From Bacteroidales bacterium (GTDB taxonomy: Bacteria; Bacteroidota; Bacteroidia; Bacteroidales; F082), in assembly GCA_017381865.1 (NCBI GenBank), contig JAFOBJ010000041.1, positions 1 through 43,762 of the forward strand: DNA of 43,762 bases. Direction: 5' to 3'. Each line of letters begins with the position of its first letter. The first letter of the stretch is position 1. Under the pieces are notes generated by a model. It did no database searches. It saw only the letters and a list, made by a program, of their open reading frames with translations, and was not told where the DNA came from. The position numbers and the translations under genes are program-made. This document shows positions 8,741-16,517 of the stretch, piece by piece.

Positions 8741-9703
8741 TTAAAATATCTTCGGCAAATTCTCTGCTAAGTCGTGCATTCTTCCCATTGTGAAATAATG
8801 AATGAGAGGAAAACCTTGTCGCAGCAAGTCTTCCGACTGTTTCAAACACCATTCCATTCCGACTTTTTTGACGGCGTCTTTATCGTCAGAAATTTTCGAT
8901 ATCGCTTGTTCCAATTCTTTTGGCATAGTGATGCTGAATGTATTAGGCAACGACACGAGATGCGACGCCAACGACAAAGGTTTAAGTGCAGGAATGATAG
9001 GCACGTTGATTCCTATTTTATTACATTTATCGATGAAAGAATAAAACTTCTCGTTATCGAAAAACATCTGCGTCACTATGTATGATGCGCCTTTATCGAC
9101 TTTTTGTTTAAGATATTTTATGTCTTCTTCCAATGATGTCGCTTCCTGATGTTTTTCAGGATAAGCCGCCACGCCGAGACAGAAATTCAATGGCGTAGGG
9201 TCTTTGACGAATTTGTCGTGATATATTCCTTTTGAAAGATTAGCGATTTGCTCAACCAAGCCTTCTGCGTTGCTATGACCGAAAGGATTAACTCTGAATC
9301 TGGAATCGAGCGGGTCTTTATCGGAACGTATCACAAATATATTATCAAGGTCTTCGTATGAGAAGTCGATGACGAAGTCTTCAAGTTGTAATTTAGTGTA
9401 AGCTGCTGATGCTAAATGAGGTACCACTTCTATACCAGTTCTTCTTTTGAGTGCACCTGCCACGGCAGCCGTCGCTGTTCTTGGATGCGACTCCACCAAA
9501 GTAGTCACATTATCATTATTAACGAACTTCCTTACCGGAGCATGAAAGGTGATGTTTATAAACTGCGGATTCAATGGTATGATAGGAAGAAGCGACTTCT
9601 CAATATCGTCGAGACTCGTGCCTTTTACTGGAGGCAATATCTCTATCGAAAAGCCTTTTTTTCCTGTGTTTTGCAAAGAATTATAAATATCAATGACTTT
9701 CAT
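8741..9703 (-). CDS. metF: Methylenetetrahydrofolate reductase
   Basis: Reduces 5,10-methylene-THF to 5-methyl-THF with FAD, supplying the methyl donor for MetH, encoded just upstream. The 320-aa product has the usual single-domain length and the N-terminal motif GFSIEILPP, whose Glu21 aligns with the acid residue conserved in the family. The TIM barrel continues to the end. I chose the ATG at 9703: the upstream in-frame TTG at 9715 overlaps the metH stop and adds four residues not seen in the family. Only 8 nt separate the metH stop (9712-9714) from this ATG, so the two genes are almost certainly cotranscribed and translationally coupled. Confidence 0.95.
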   Translation of the reverse strand: MKVIDIYNSLQNTGKKGFSIEILPPVKGTSLDDIEKSLLPIIPLNPQFINITFHAPVRKFVNNDNVTTLVESHPRTATAAVAGALKRRTGIEVVPHLASAAYTKLQLEDFVIDFSYEDLDNIFVIRSDKDPLDSRFRVNPFGHSNAEGLVEQIANLSKGIYHDKFVKDPTPLNFCLGVAAYPEKHQEATSLEEDIKYLKQKVDKGASYIVTQMFFDNEKFYSFIDKCNKIGINVPIIPALKPLSLASHLVSLPNTFSITMPKELEQAISKISDDKDAVKKVGMEWCLKQSEDLLRQGFPLIHYFTMGRMHDLAENLPKIF

Positions 9704-9711
9704 CTTAAATA

Positions 9712-12700
9712 TCAAATATTGTTAGGTAATAACTCTTTTAATTTTTCTACAGACAATCCAGCGTATTTTGAATAATGCTCGAGTTGTTTTTCATCGATGC
9801 GACCTACTGAGAAGTAGCCTCCTCTTGAAGTGAACAATCCACACAATGATTCTTCTGGAGTAATCATGTAACTATCTGTAAGTTTCATATTTGTATGATT
9901 CTCAACTTCCAAGAATTCAAACACGCGTTTCTTCAAGGAATGGTCAGGGCATGCTGGATAACCGAAACACATTCTTCTTCCTTGGTATTGTTTCTCATCG
10001 AATGAGAATGGCGACTTATCGAATCCCCAATAATCGGAACGTATCTTATAATGTAGATATTCTCCGGTAGCTTCAGTGAGTCGGTCTGCAAGAAGTTTGA
10101 TAATCAAGGCGTCGTATGGAGTCGCTGCCTCCGACATCAGTTTCGACAAGCCAATGCCAGCCGACAAAGCAAACACTCCCAGATAATCGTCACGACCAAC
10201 AGTGTCGGCAATAGAAACACTGTCTTGCATCTTAGTCTGACGTCTCAACATCGGAAGGTCAACGCTCTTTGAACCATCTGATAATCTGACGACATCGTCA
10301 CCGATATTAGCCGCCTTAACAACACCGAATCTTGCTTCGATGGTAAGAAGTTTATTTGTTATTATATTTGCCAATACGCTATTTGCATGTTCAAAAACCT
10401 GATTTGCTTCAGTGTTATCCTTCAATATCTCAGGATATTTTCCATAAAATTGTAATGAGAAGAAGAAATAATTCCAGTCGATAAATGGCAACACTTCTTC
10501 AATCATAGGATTGATTGTGAAAATTCCTTCTGTATTTGGTCTGTATGGTTCGTAATTTGGAACCACTATATCTAATGTAGAATAATCTACAAGTGACAGA
10601 TTCTCTGTCTTTTGACGACGTATTGCTTCTTGTTCTTCATACAAGCTCAAACATGCCTGATGGTCGCTGAGTTTGTTGACAAGGTTGACGGTGTCTATCG
10701 CTGTCGTTGCTTTTGCCACTGGTCCGTTATATACTGGAGCCATTTTCAATGCGGTGTGAAGTTTTGATGTCGCTGCTCCACCCACGATGACTGGTATCGA
10801 CAAGCCAGCTTCGTTAAGTTGTTCTAGCACTTTTATCATCTGAGTGAGTGATGGTGTGATGAGTCCGCTTAAACAAACAGCCTGCGATGTCTTTGCCGAC
10901 TCGACGATTTTCTCTGCTGGCACCTGAATGCCAAGGTCTTCCACCTCAAAACCGGAACTCTTCAACACTGTTCCGACAATATTTTTACCTATATCATGAA
11001 CGTCGCCATATACTGTAGCGAGCGTAACTTTTTTCTTTGATGAATCTGAGAATGTGACGGTTTCATTTAAGACATCCATCGCTGCGTTCATAGCAGAAGC
11101 TGCTTTTACCAATGATGGAAGGAACACTTTTCCTTCTTCAAAACGTTGTCCTAACGATGTCATCGCTGGCATCAAGATGTCGTTGACGATGCCTTGGAAT
11201 GTTCCGCCTTCCGACAAGACTAGTTTTGTAAGCTCAGCAGCTTTCACCGAGTTACCGCTAGCAACAGCGTCAGAAAGTTTCTCTTCTGTCGTCAATTCTT
11301 TCTTCTCTTTTTTGACTTCTACTTCTTTCGATACAAATCTTATCAAATCCGAGCCGTCACTTTCGCCTTCGATGGCTAATCTTGCAGCTTCAAATGCTTC
11401 TGGTTCAATATTTTCTTCAGCAATTATAGCATTAGGATTTATGATTACATAATCCAATCCTTCTCTTTTTGCAAGATGTACAAAGACTGAATTCAAGAGG
11501 TTTCTCACGGCGGTGTTGCCTCTAAAAGCGAATGAAAGATTACTTACGCCACCTGTGACGTGTGTTCCTAAATTCTGGTTTATCCAACGTGTTGCAAGGA
11601 TATAATCTCTGCCGTAATATCTGTGTGTCTCGATTCCAGTGCAGATTGTCAATACGTTAGGGTCGATGAGAATATCGTCGATATCAAAACCGACAGATTT
11701 TGCCAGCTTAACGATTCTATCTGCTATCTCTATTTTTCTTTCATAAGTATCAGCTTGTCCTTTTTCATCGGCGAGCATCAAAATGATTTTGGTTCCGAGT
11801 CGGAAGAATTCCGTTGCTCTTCTGAGAAATTCTGTCTCGCCTTCTTTCAAAGAAATTGAGTTGACGATAGGTTTCACCATCGAGCTTTTCACGCCGAGCA
11901 CCAAAGTGTCGAAGTCAGATGAGTCAATCATCGTTGGAGTGAAAGCCACCGAAGAAGCCGACAACAGTTCGATGAAGTCTTTCATCATTGAAGCGTCAAT
12001 GTCTGGATGGTCGAAGCAAACGTCGAGAACATCAGCTTTCGATTCCACTTGTGAAATTGCGACCGACACTGCGTCTTGTAAATTTTCATTAACAAGTTCT
12101 CTAAATTTCTTAGAGCCAGCGACATTACATCTCTCGCCGATTACGCTGAATTTCTTATTTATTTCTTGTTGAGGGATAGGTCTTGGGGCTATTCCTTCGA
12201 CTGCATTTTTTATTGTCTGAATATGTTCTGGCGTTGTGCCGCAGCAACCGCCGATGAGGTTTATGCGACCTTCTGTTGCGAGGCGATTAGCTTTCTTGTT
12301 GAAGTCGGCACACGACTCAGTATATCTTCCGTCAAGGTCAGGAAGTCCGGCATTAGGATAAAGCGACACATTTGTTGGAATGTCTTGAAGTTTCATCACC
12401 AACTCGGCTGCTCTCTCGAAACCGAATCCGCAGTTCAAGCCGAACGACAATGGCTTAGCGTGTTTTATCATCTGCCATACGATATCGACGGTATGTCCCG
12501 ACAAGAGATTGCCTTGTTCTGTGAGTGTGACAGAAACCATCAACGGAACGTCGTCTGTGGTGAGATTCAAGTCTGAAAGTGAAGCAAGATAAGCGTAGAC
12601 AGCAGCTCTTATGTTCTTCGCATCGAAGCATGTCTCGACTAAAACCAAGTCGACGCCGCCTTTGATGAGTGACGAGATTTGTGCTTTGTAAGAATCTGCC

Positions 12701-13098
12701 ATCTCATCGAACTCTATGGTTTTCAACGATAACGACTGCGATGTTGGACCAACGGAGCCAGCAACAAAAATGTCGCGATTGAATTCAGCAGCGACTTCCT
12801 TAGCATTCTTGGCTGCCAACACATTGAAGCGGTAGATTTCTTCTTTTGAAAAACCATGTTTCAAAAGTTCAAGATAAGAACAGTTGAAAGAATTTGTTGA
12901 AATGATGTCTGAACCGGCTTCCACATACGAGCGATGCACCCTCTTGACGAGTTCGCTGTTTGTCGCGTTTAAAGGTTCGTAAGGCGACAACAATGTGTTG
13001 TCCATTCTCTGAATCTCAGTGCCGAAAGCACCATCTAAAACCACTATCTTTTCTGAAAGAATCGTTTCGAGCTGTTTTCTTCTTGACATTTGTCCCAT
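9712..13098 (-). CDS. metH: Cobalamin-dependent methionine synthase
   Basis: Transfers methyl from 5-methyl-THF to homocysteine through cob(I)alamin. All four modules are visible in 1128 aa: the homocysteine domain with zinc ligands Cys223, Cys285 and Cys286 (GGCCGTTP); the pterin-binding domain about 320-580; the cap and cobalamin domain with GDVHDIGKN, where His701 is the lower axial cobalt ligand; and the C-terminal AdoMet activation domain with GYPACPDH near 1065. It is about 100 residues shorter than E. coli MetH but lacks no module. A second ATG three codons in (13089) is an equally possible start. No cobalamin riboswitch is recognisable in the roughly 75-nt leader. metF follows in the operon. 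Confidence 0.97.
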   Translation of the reverse strand: MGQMSRRKQLETILSEKIVVLDGAFGTEIQRMDNTLLSPYEPLNATNSELVKRVHRSYVEAGSDIISTNSFNCSYLELLKHGFSKEEIYRFNVLAAKNAKEVAAEFNRDIFVAGSVGPTSQSLSLKTIEFDEMADSYKAQISSLIKGGVDLVLVETCFDAKNIRAAVYAYLASLSDLNLTTDDVPLMVSVTLTEQGNLLSGHTVDIVWQMIKHAKPLSFGLNCGFGFERAAELVMKLQDIPTNVSLYPNAGLPDLDGRYTESCADFNKKANRLATEGRINLIGGCCGTTPEHIQTIKNAVEGIAPRPIPQQEINKKFSVIGERCNVAGSKKFRELVNENLQDAVSVAISQVESKADVLDVCFDHPDIDASMMKDFIELLSASSVAFTPTMIDSSDFDTLVLGVKSSMVKPIVNSISLKEGETEFLRRATEFFRLGTKIILMLADEKGQADTYERKIEIADRIVKLAKSVGFDIDDILIDPNVLTICTGIETHRYYGRDYILATRWINQNLGTHVTGGVSNLSFAFRGNTAVRNLLNSVFVHLAKREGLDYVIINPNAIIAEENIEPEAFEAARLAIEGESDGSDLIRFVSKEVEVKKEKKELTTEEKLSDAVASGNSVKAAELTKLVLSEGGTFQGIVNDILMPAMTSLGQRFEEGKVFLPSLVKAASAMNAAMDVLNETVTFSDSSKKKVTLATVYGDVHDIGKNIVGTVLKSSGFEVEDLGIQVPAEKIVESAKTSQAVCLSGLITPSLTQMIKVLEQLNEAGLSIPVIVGGAATSKLHTALKMAPVYNGPVAKATTAIDTVNLVNKLSDHQACLSLYEEQEAIRRQKTENLSLVDYSTLDIVVPNYEPYRPNTEGIFTINPMIEEVLPFIDWNYFFFSLQFYGKYPEILKDNTEANQVFEHANSVLANIITNKLLTIEARFGVVKAANIGDDVVRLSDGSKSVDLPMLRRQTKMQDSVSIADTVGRDDYLGVFALSAGIGLSKLMSEAATPYDALIIKLLADRLTEATGEYLHYKIRSDYWGFDKSPFSFDEKQYQGRRMCFGYPACPDHSLKKRVFEFLEVENHTNMKLTDSYMITPEESLCGLFTSRGGYFSVGRIDEKQLEHYSKYAGLSVEKLKELLPNNI

Positions 13099-13177
13099 AG
13101 AGTATATTTCAAAAACATAGTAAGATATTGATAAACACTATGTTTTAAGTTCATATTTATATATAAAAATAAATATG

Positions 13178-13185
13178 CAAAATTA
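13178..13185 (-). promoter_or_regulatory. -7 box TAATTTTG for metH-metF
   Basis: TAATTTTG on the minus strand matches TAnnTTTG. A CTTG resembling the -33 TTTG lies 20 nt upstream (13206-13209). The predicted leader to the metH ATG is roughly 75 nt. Confidence 0.5.
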
Positions 13186-13266
13186 TGATTTTAAAGGGAA
13201 TTTTACAAGAAAAAAAATAGTGACCAACCTTAGAAGAATCCGAACAAAAAGTTTATTTTTGCAACA

Positions 13267-13326
13267 GCACCGTAGGTGCGAAAGAATATAGGCAGGCGAT
13301 GAAGTGCGGAGCACGAAATCCCTGTA
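13267..13326 (+). repeat. Left REP arm with two hairpins
   Basis: First hairpin GCACC-gta-GGTGC (13267-13279), followed by GCGAAAGAATATAG. Second hairpin GTGC-gga-GCAC (13304-13314). The whole arm is inverted at 13883-13942. Confidence 0.8.
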
Positions 13327-13349
13327 AAAATGAGAACCAAATAAAAATC

Positions 13350-13374
13350 AAAGCGCTGTAGGCGCGACAGAGAA
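13350..13374 (+). repeat. Inner left REP unit
   Basis: AAGCGCTGTAGGCGCGACAG: hairpin GCGC/GCGC around a tgtag centre. Its inverted partner at 13838-13862 reads AAGCTCCGTAGGAGCGACAG on the minus strand, so stem bases differ in compensating pairs while the flanks are identical. Confidence 0.8.
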
Positions 13375-13383
13375 ACCAAAATT

Positions 13384-13836
13384 ATGGCAAACACATTTAC
13401 AAGTATCAATATCCACATTGTATTCCATGTCAAAAGCACAGGAATTAAAATATTAAACAAAGATTTAGAAAGAACATTCTCGTATATTGGAGGAATAATC
13501 AACGGAATCGGAGGTATTCCTATAGAAATTGGCGGCATTGATAATCATATTCATATCCTTACATCTTTACCCAAAAACAAATCACTTTCAGACTTTGTCA
13601 GAATTATCAAATCCGACAGTAGCCGTTGGATTAAAACAATAGATAAATATTACAACAAATTTTCTTGGCAAGAAGGATACGGAGCTTTTTCTGTAAGTAC
13701 AACATCCGTAGTTAAAACGATAAATTACATACGTAATCAAAACGAACATCATAAAACAATGACATTCCGCGAAGAATATAAATCACTTCTAGATGCTCAC
13801 GGAATAAAATATGACGAGAAATATGCATTTGATTGA
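13384..13836 (+). CDS. REP-associated / IS200-family Y1 transposase
   Basis: A 150-aa single-strand-DNA transposase of the HUH class. The HUH motif is H55-I-H57 (DNHIHIL). The catalytic tyrosine is most likely Tyr115 in the helix INYIRNQNEHH, and the conserved WQEGYGAFSVS segment precedes it. The length is that of single-domain IS200/RAYT proteins, and no TnpB/IscB accessory gene is present. The gene is complete, with all catalytic residues in place, so it may be active. A possible -7 box TATTTTTG lies at 13254-13261, just outside the left REP arm, so the transcript would carry the REP hairpins. Family members excise or copy REP units by cutting at hairpin-guided sites. Confidence 0.9.
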   Translation: MANTFTSINIHIVFHVKSTGIKILNKDLERTFSYIGGIINGIGGIPIEIGGIDNHIHILTSLPKNKSLSDFVRIIKSDSSRWIKTIDKYYNKFSWQEGYGAFSVSTTSVVKTINYIRNQNEHHKTMTFREEYKSLLDAHGIKYDEKYAFD

Positions 13837-13837
13837 T

Positions 13838-13862
13838 TATCTGTCGCTCCTACGGAGCTTTA
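13838..13862 (-). repeat. Inner right REP unit
   Basis: Hairpin GCTCC-tac-GGAGC (13846-13858), inverted relative to 13350-13374. It begins directly after the transposase stop codon. Confidence 0.8.
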
Positions 13863-13882
13863 AAGACCATCTGGATGTAGTG

Positions 13883-13942
13883 TACAGGCGTTCCGTGCTT
13901 CGCACTGCACACCTGCCTATATTCTGCCGTCCCTATCGGGAC
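13883..13942 (-). repeat. Right REP arm with two hairpins
   Basis: Hairpins GTGC-ttc-GCAC (13895-13905) and GTCCC-tatc-GGGAC (13929-13942). It is an inverted copy of the left arm 13267-13326, including the exact 14-nt core at 13912-13925. Confidence 0.8.
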
Positions 13943-13957
13943 TTATAGTTCAAAATC

Positions 13958-16507
13958 CTACATCGGGTCCACATCAATCTGTATCTTCACCGACTTGAAA
14001 TCGTTGTTATGCTTGAAGTCTTCTATGGTCTTATTGATAAACTCCTTGACTTTCGTCGAGTTAAGGTCTTTATGAATTTTTATCAGCATCTGTTTGATAT
14101 ACTGATTCTTCACTCTCGAAACGACAGGATATTCCGGTCCGAGGAGGTTTTCCTTAAACACCTGACGGAAAATCTTGGCGAGTTCGTTAGCCGCTTTATT
14201 GAGTTTTTGCTCATCAACATCTTTCATGCGTATCATTACGAGTCGCGAGTATGGCGGATAGTTGAACTGACGTCGTATCGGCATCTGTTCTTCGTAAAAC
14301 TTCACATAATCGTGAGTCATCACGTTGAGTATCACAGGATGTTGAGGTTGGTATGTCTGTATTATGACCTTGCCTTTGTCGCCTTTTCTTCCGGCGCGAC
14401 CGCTCACTTGTTCCATCAGCTGGAAGCTGCGTTCGTAAGCGCGAAAGTCGGGGAATGTCAGCATGTTATCAGCGTTGAGGATTCCGACGACCTTTACCGA
14501 GTCGAAGTCGAGGCCTTTTGTCACCATCTGTGTTCCGACGAGGATATTGGTTTCTTTATTTTGAAATTGTTCCAGAATAAACTGATAGCTGTTTTTCGTG
14601 CGTGTCGTATCGAGGTCGAGGCGTGCGCTGTTAGCGTCAGGGAAGATTACCTTCAGGTCGTCTTCGATGCGTTCTGTTCCGAAGCCGTACATCTTGAGGT
14701 CTGTGCTGCGGCATGACGGGCATTCTGTCGGCACGCTGGTCGTATAGCCGCAGTAGTGGCACTTCAGTATGTTCTGGTTTTTATGGTATATCAGACTGAC
14801 GTCGCAGTTGATACACTGAGGGATATAGTTACAATGTTCACATTCTATTCTTAAAGAAAATCCGCGGCGGTTCTGGAACAAGATGACTTGGTTTTTCTCC
14901 CCGAGCGTCTTATTCATCGCCTCGATGAGTGCGCTACCGAAGTTGGCTTGCAGCGTCTTACGACGCGTCTCGACTCTGAGGTCGTTGACGATGATTTCTG
15001 GCATCTCGACACCACCGTAACGTTCCGACAATGTGACGAGATGGTATTTATTCTGGCGTGCGTTGTAATATGATTCGAATGACGGCGTAGCCGAGCCCAA
15101 CAGGAGGCGAGCGTGGAACATCTTCGACATAAGAGCGGCGAGGTCGCGAGCCGAATAACGCGGCGCCGGGTCTATCTGCTTGAACGAGCTGTCGTGTTCC
15201 TCGTCAACGATAATCAATCCTAAGTCAGTAAACGGCAAAAACACAGCCGAACGCGAGCCGATGATAATCTGGTATTTTGAACTAAGGCTTTGGGCTTTTG
15301 GCTTTTGAACCTCTGAAGTCAATAACTGTTGGCCGTTGGCCGTTGGCTGTTGACTTCTAAAGTTCATCACCTGTTGCCATATCTCGACACGTTCATTGTT
15401 GTCGTAACGTGAGTGATATACTCCTACTATATCGCCGAAATATTTCTTTAACCTATTGATAATCTGTTCTGTCAAAGCAATTTCCGGAAGCAGATACAAG
15501 ACTTGCTTTCCTTCGTCAATGGCTTCTTGAATCAGTTTTATATAGATTTCCGTCTTGCCACTCGCTGTTACGCCATGCAACAAAACAGGTTTCTCTTCTT
15601 CAAAGCCTTTATGTATATTATCAAAGGCTTCTTGTTGTTTCTCAGTAAGATTGATAGTCGAAACATCTGTCAGAGCATCATATTTTTTCAGACGACTGAC
15701 TCTTTTTTGATAAGACTCAAAGACGCCCTTATCGACCAAAGTCGCTAATATTGACGATGTCGCATTAGCTTTTTTTAACAAATCAGAAGCAAGCACATCA
15801 TTATCTGCCGAACCGCCGAGTACAAAAAACGCCATCAGAAGCTCGAGCTGCTTGTAGGCTCGTTTTGAAAGAGTGTCCATCAGCTCTCGCATCGCATCGT
15901 CGCTACGATAAGTGTTCGAAAGTCGCACATATCGCTCATATTTAGCCTTATATTTCTGCTGTAATTCTTCCTGCATCACGACGATTTTCTTCTCTATCAT
16001 CGTCTTGATGAGAGGCATGATTTTCTTGTAACCTATTATCTTACTTACCTCAGTGATAGTGAGTTGCGGCTGTATCTGAAGAGCTTCCACGATAAGAAAT
16101 TCATTATCGCTCAGCGTCATAGTATCGAGTTGGAAGTCTTCCGACAACATAATCTTCGACTCGCTTGAAAGCTTCAATGCAGAAGGAAGAGCGACCTGCA
16201 TAACATCGCCGAGATAACAGAGATAATACGATGAAATCCAACGCCATAATTTAAGTTGGTTTTCATTCACGACAGGGTCATCGTCAAGTATGTCGAGGAG
16301 ATATTTTATACTTGTGCAATCTGGCACTTCTTCTGTGAGAGATATTATCAGTCCCGACATAATCTTCGTCTTACCGAACTGTACCACAGCACGTTGTCCT
16401 ACCCTCGCCTTCTGGTTTAACTCAAAAGGAACTCGATAGGTGTAAGTGCCAGGTATCGGCAATGGCAGCAAAATCTCTGCAAATAAAGTGACTCTCTCTT
16501 CCGACAT
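13958..16507 (-). CDS. priA: Primosomal replication-restart helicase PriA
   Basis: A 3'-5' DNA helicase that reloads the replisome at stalled forks. The 849-aa product has the N-terminal DNA-binding domain (1 to about 200), Walker A GVTASGKT with Lys318, Walker B DEEH at 435-438, a zinc-binding region of paired Cys residues (CEHCNY, CINCD, CHYCGY, CPSCRS, about 555-605) and the C-terminal helicase lobe with QVSGRAGRKG. One oddity: residues about 383-410, between IWQQV and YQIIIGSRSA, are Gln/Ser-rich and encoded by eleven 7-nt repeats (15278-15354). Typical PriA has only a few residues at this point. The reading frame stays open, so function is probably kept. The plug-protein gene ends 10 nt upstream, implying cotranscription. 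Confidence 0.97.
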   Translation of the reverse strand: MSEERVTLFAEILLPLPIPGTYTYRVPFELNQKARVGQRAVVQFGKTKIMSGLIISLTEEVPDCTSIKYLLDILDDDPVVNENQLKLWRWISSYYLCYLGDVMQVALPSALKLSSESKIMLSEDFQLDTMTLSDNEFLIVEALQIQPQLTITEVSKIIGYKKIMPLIKTMIEKKIVVMQEELQQKYKAKYERYVRLSNTYRSDDAMRELMDTLSKRAYKQLELLMAFFVLGGSADNDVLASDLLKKANATSSILATLVDKGVFESYQKRVSRLKKYDALTDVSTINLTEKQQEAFDNIHKGFEEEKPVLLHGVTASGKTEIYIKLIQEAIDEGKQVLYLLPEIALTEQIINRLKKYFGDIVGVYHSRYDNNERVEIWQQVMNFRSQQPTANGQQLLTSEVQKPKAQSLSSKYQIIIGSRSAVFLPFTDLGLIIVDEEHDSSFKQIDPAPRYSARDLAALMSKMFHARLLLGSATPSFESYYNARQNKYHLVTLSERYGGVEMPEIIVNDLRVETRRKTLQANFGSALIEAMNKTLGEKNQVILFQNRRGFSLRIECEHCNYIPQCINCDVSLIYHKNQNILKCHYCGYTTSVPTECPSCRSTDLKMYGFGTERIEDDLKVIFPDANSARLDLDTTRTKNSYQFILEQFQNKETNILVGTQMVTKGLDFDSVKVVGILNADNMLTFPDFRAYERSFQLMEQVSGRAGRKGDKGKVIIQTYQPQHPVILNVMTHDYVKFYEEQMPIRRQFNYPPYSRLVMIRMKDVDEQKLNKAANELAKIFRQVFKENLLGPEYPVVSRVKNQYIKQMLIKIHKDLNSTKVKEFINKTIEDFKHNNDFKSVKIQIDVDPM
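15278..15354 (-). repeat. 11-unit heptamer array inside priA
   Basis: On the coding strand: gtcaaca, gccaacg, gccaacg, gccaaca, gttattg, acttcag, aggttca, aaagcca, aaagccc, aaagcct, tagttca. Seventy-seven nt encode an in-frame insertion in PriA. Confidence 0.85.
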
Positions 16508-16517
16508 ATTTTAAAAA

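Larger units (their letters stand above)
13267..13942. mobile_element. REP-associated tyrosine transposase unit (RAYT/IS200-like)
   Basis: A 676-bp unit centred on a 150-aa Y1 transposase gene. A 60-nt left arm (13267-13326) and a 60-nt right arm (13883-13942) are inverted copies: they share AGAATATAGGCAGG exactly, then AGTGCG-n-AGCACG, and both finish in CCTGTA. Each arm holds two small hairpins. A second inner pair of inverted REP units lies at 13350-13374 and 13838-13862. This arrangement of REP pairs around a Y1 gene is the known RAYT architecture. No target-site duplication can be assigned. Confidence 0.8.

Noticed and set aside
13099-13177. A cobalamin riboswitch before metH
   Set aside because: The leader is about 75 nt, A+T-rich and lacks a B12-box-like sequence or the required multi-stem fold.
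13230-13538. A 102-codon minus-strand frame over the RAYT left end
   Set aside because: It spans REP hairpins and is antisense to the transposase catalytic domain start.
14009-14716. A 235-codon frame on the plus strand within priA
   Set aside because: It is complementary to conserved PriA helicase and zinc motifs, so the minus strand is the coding one.
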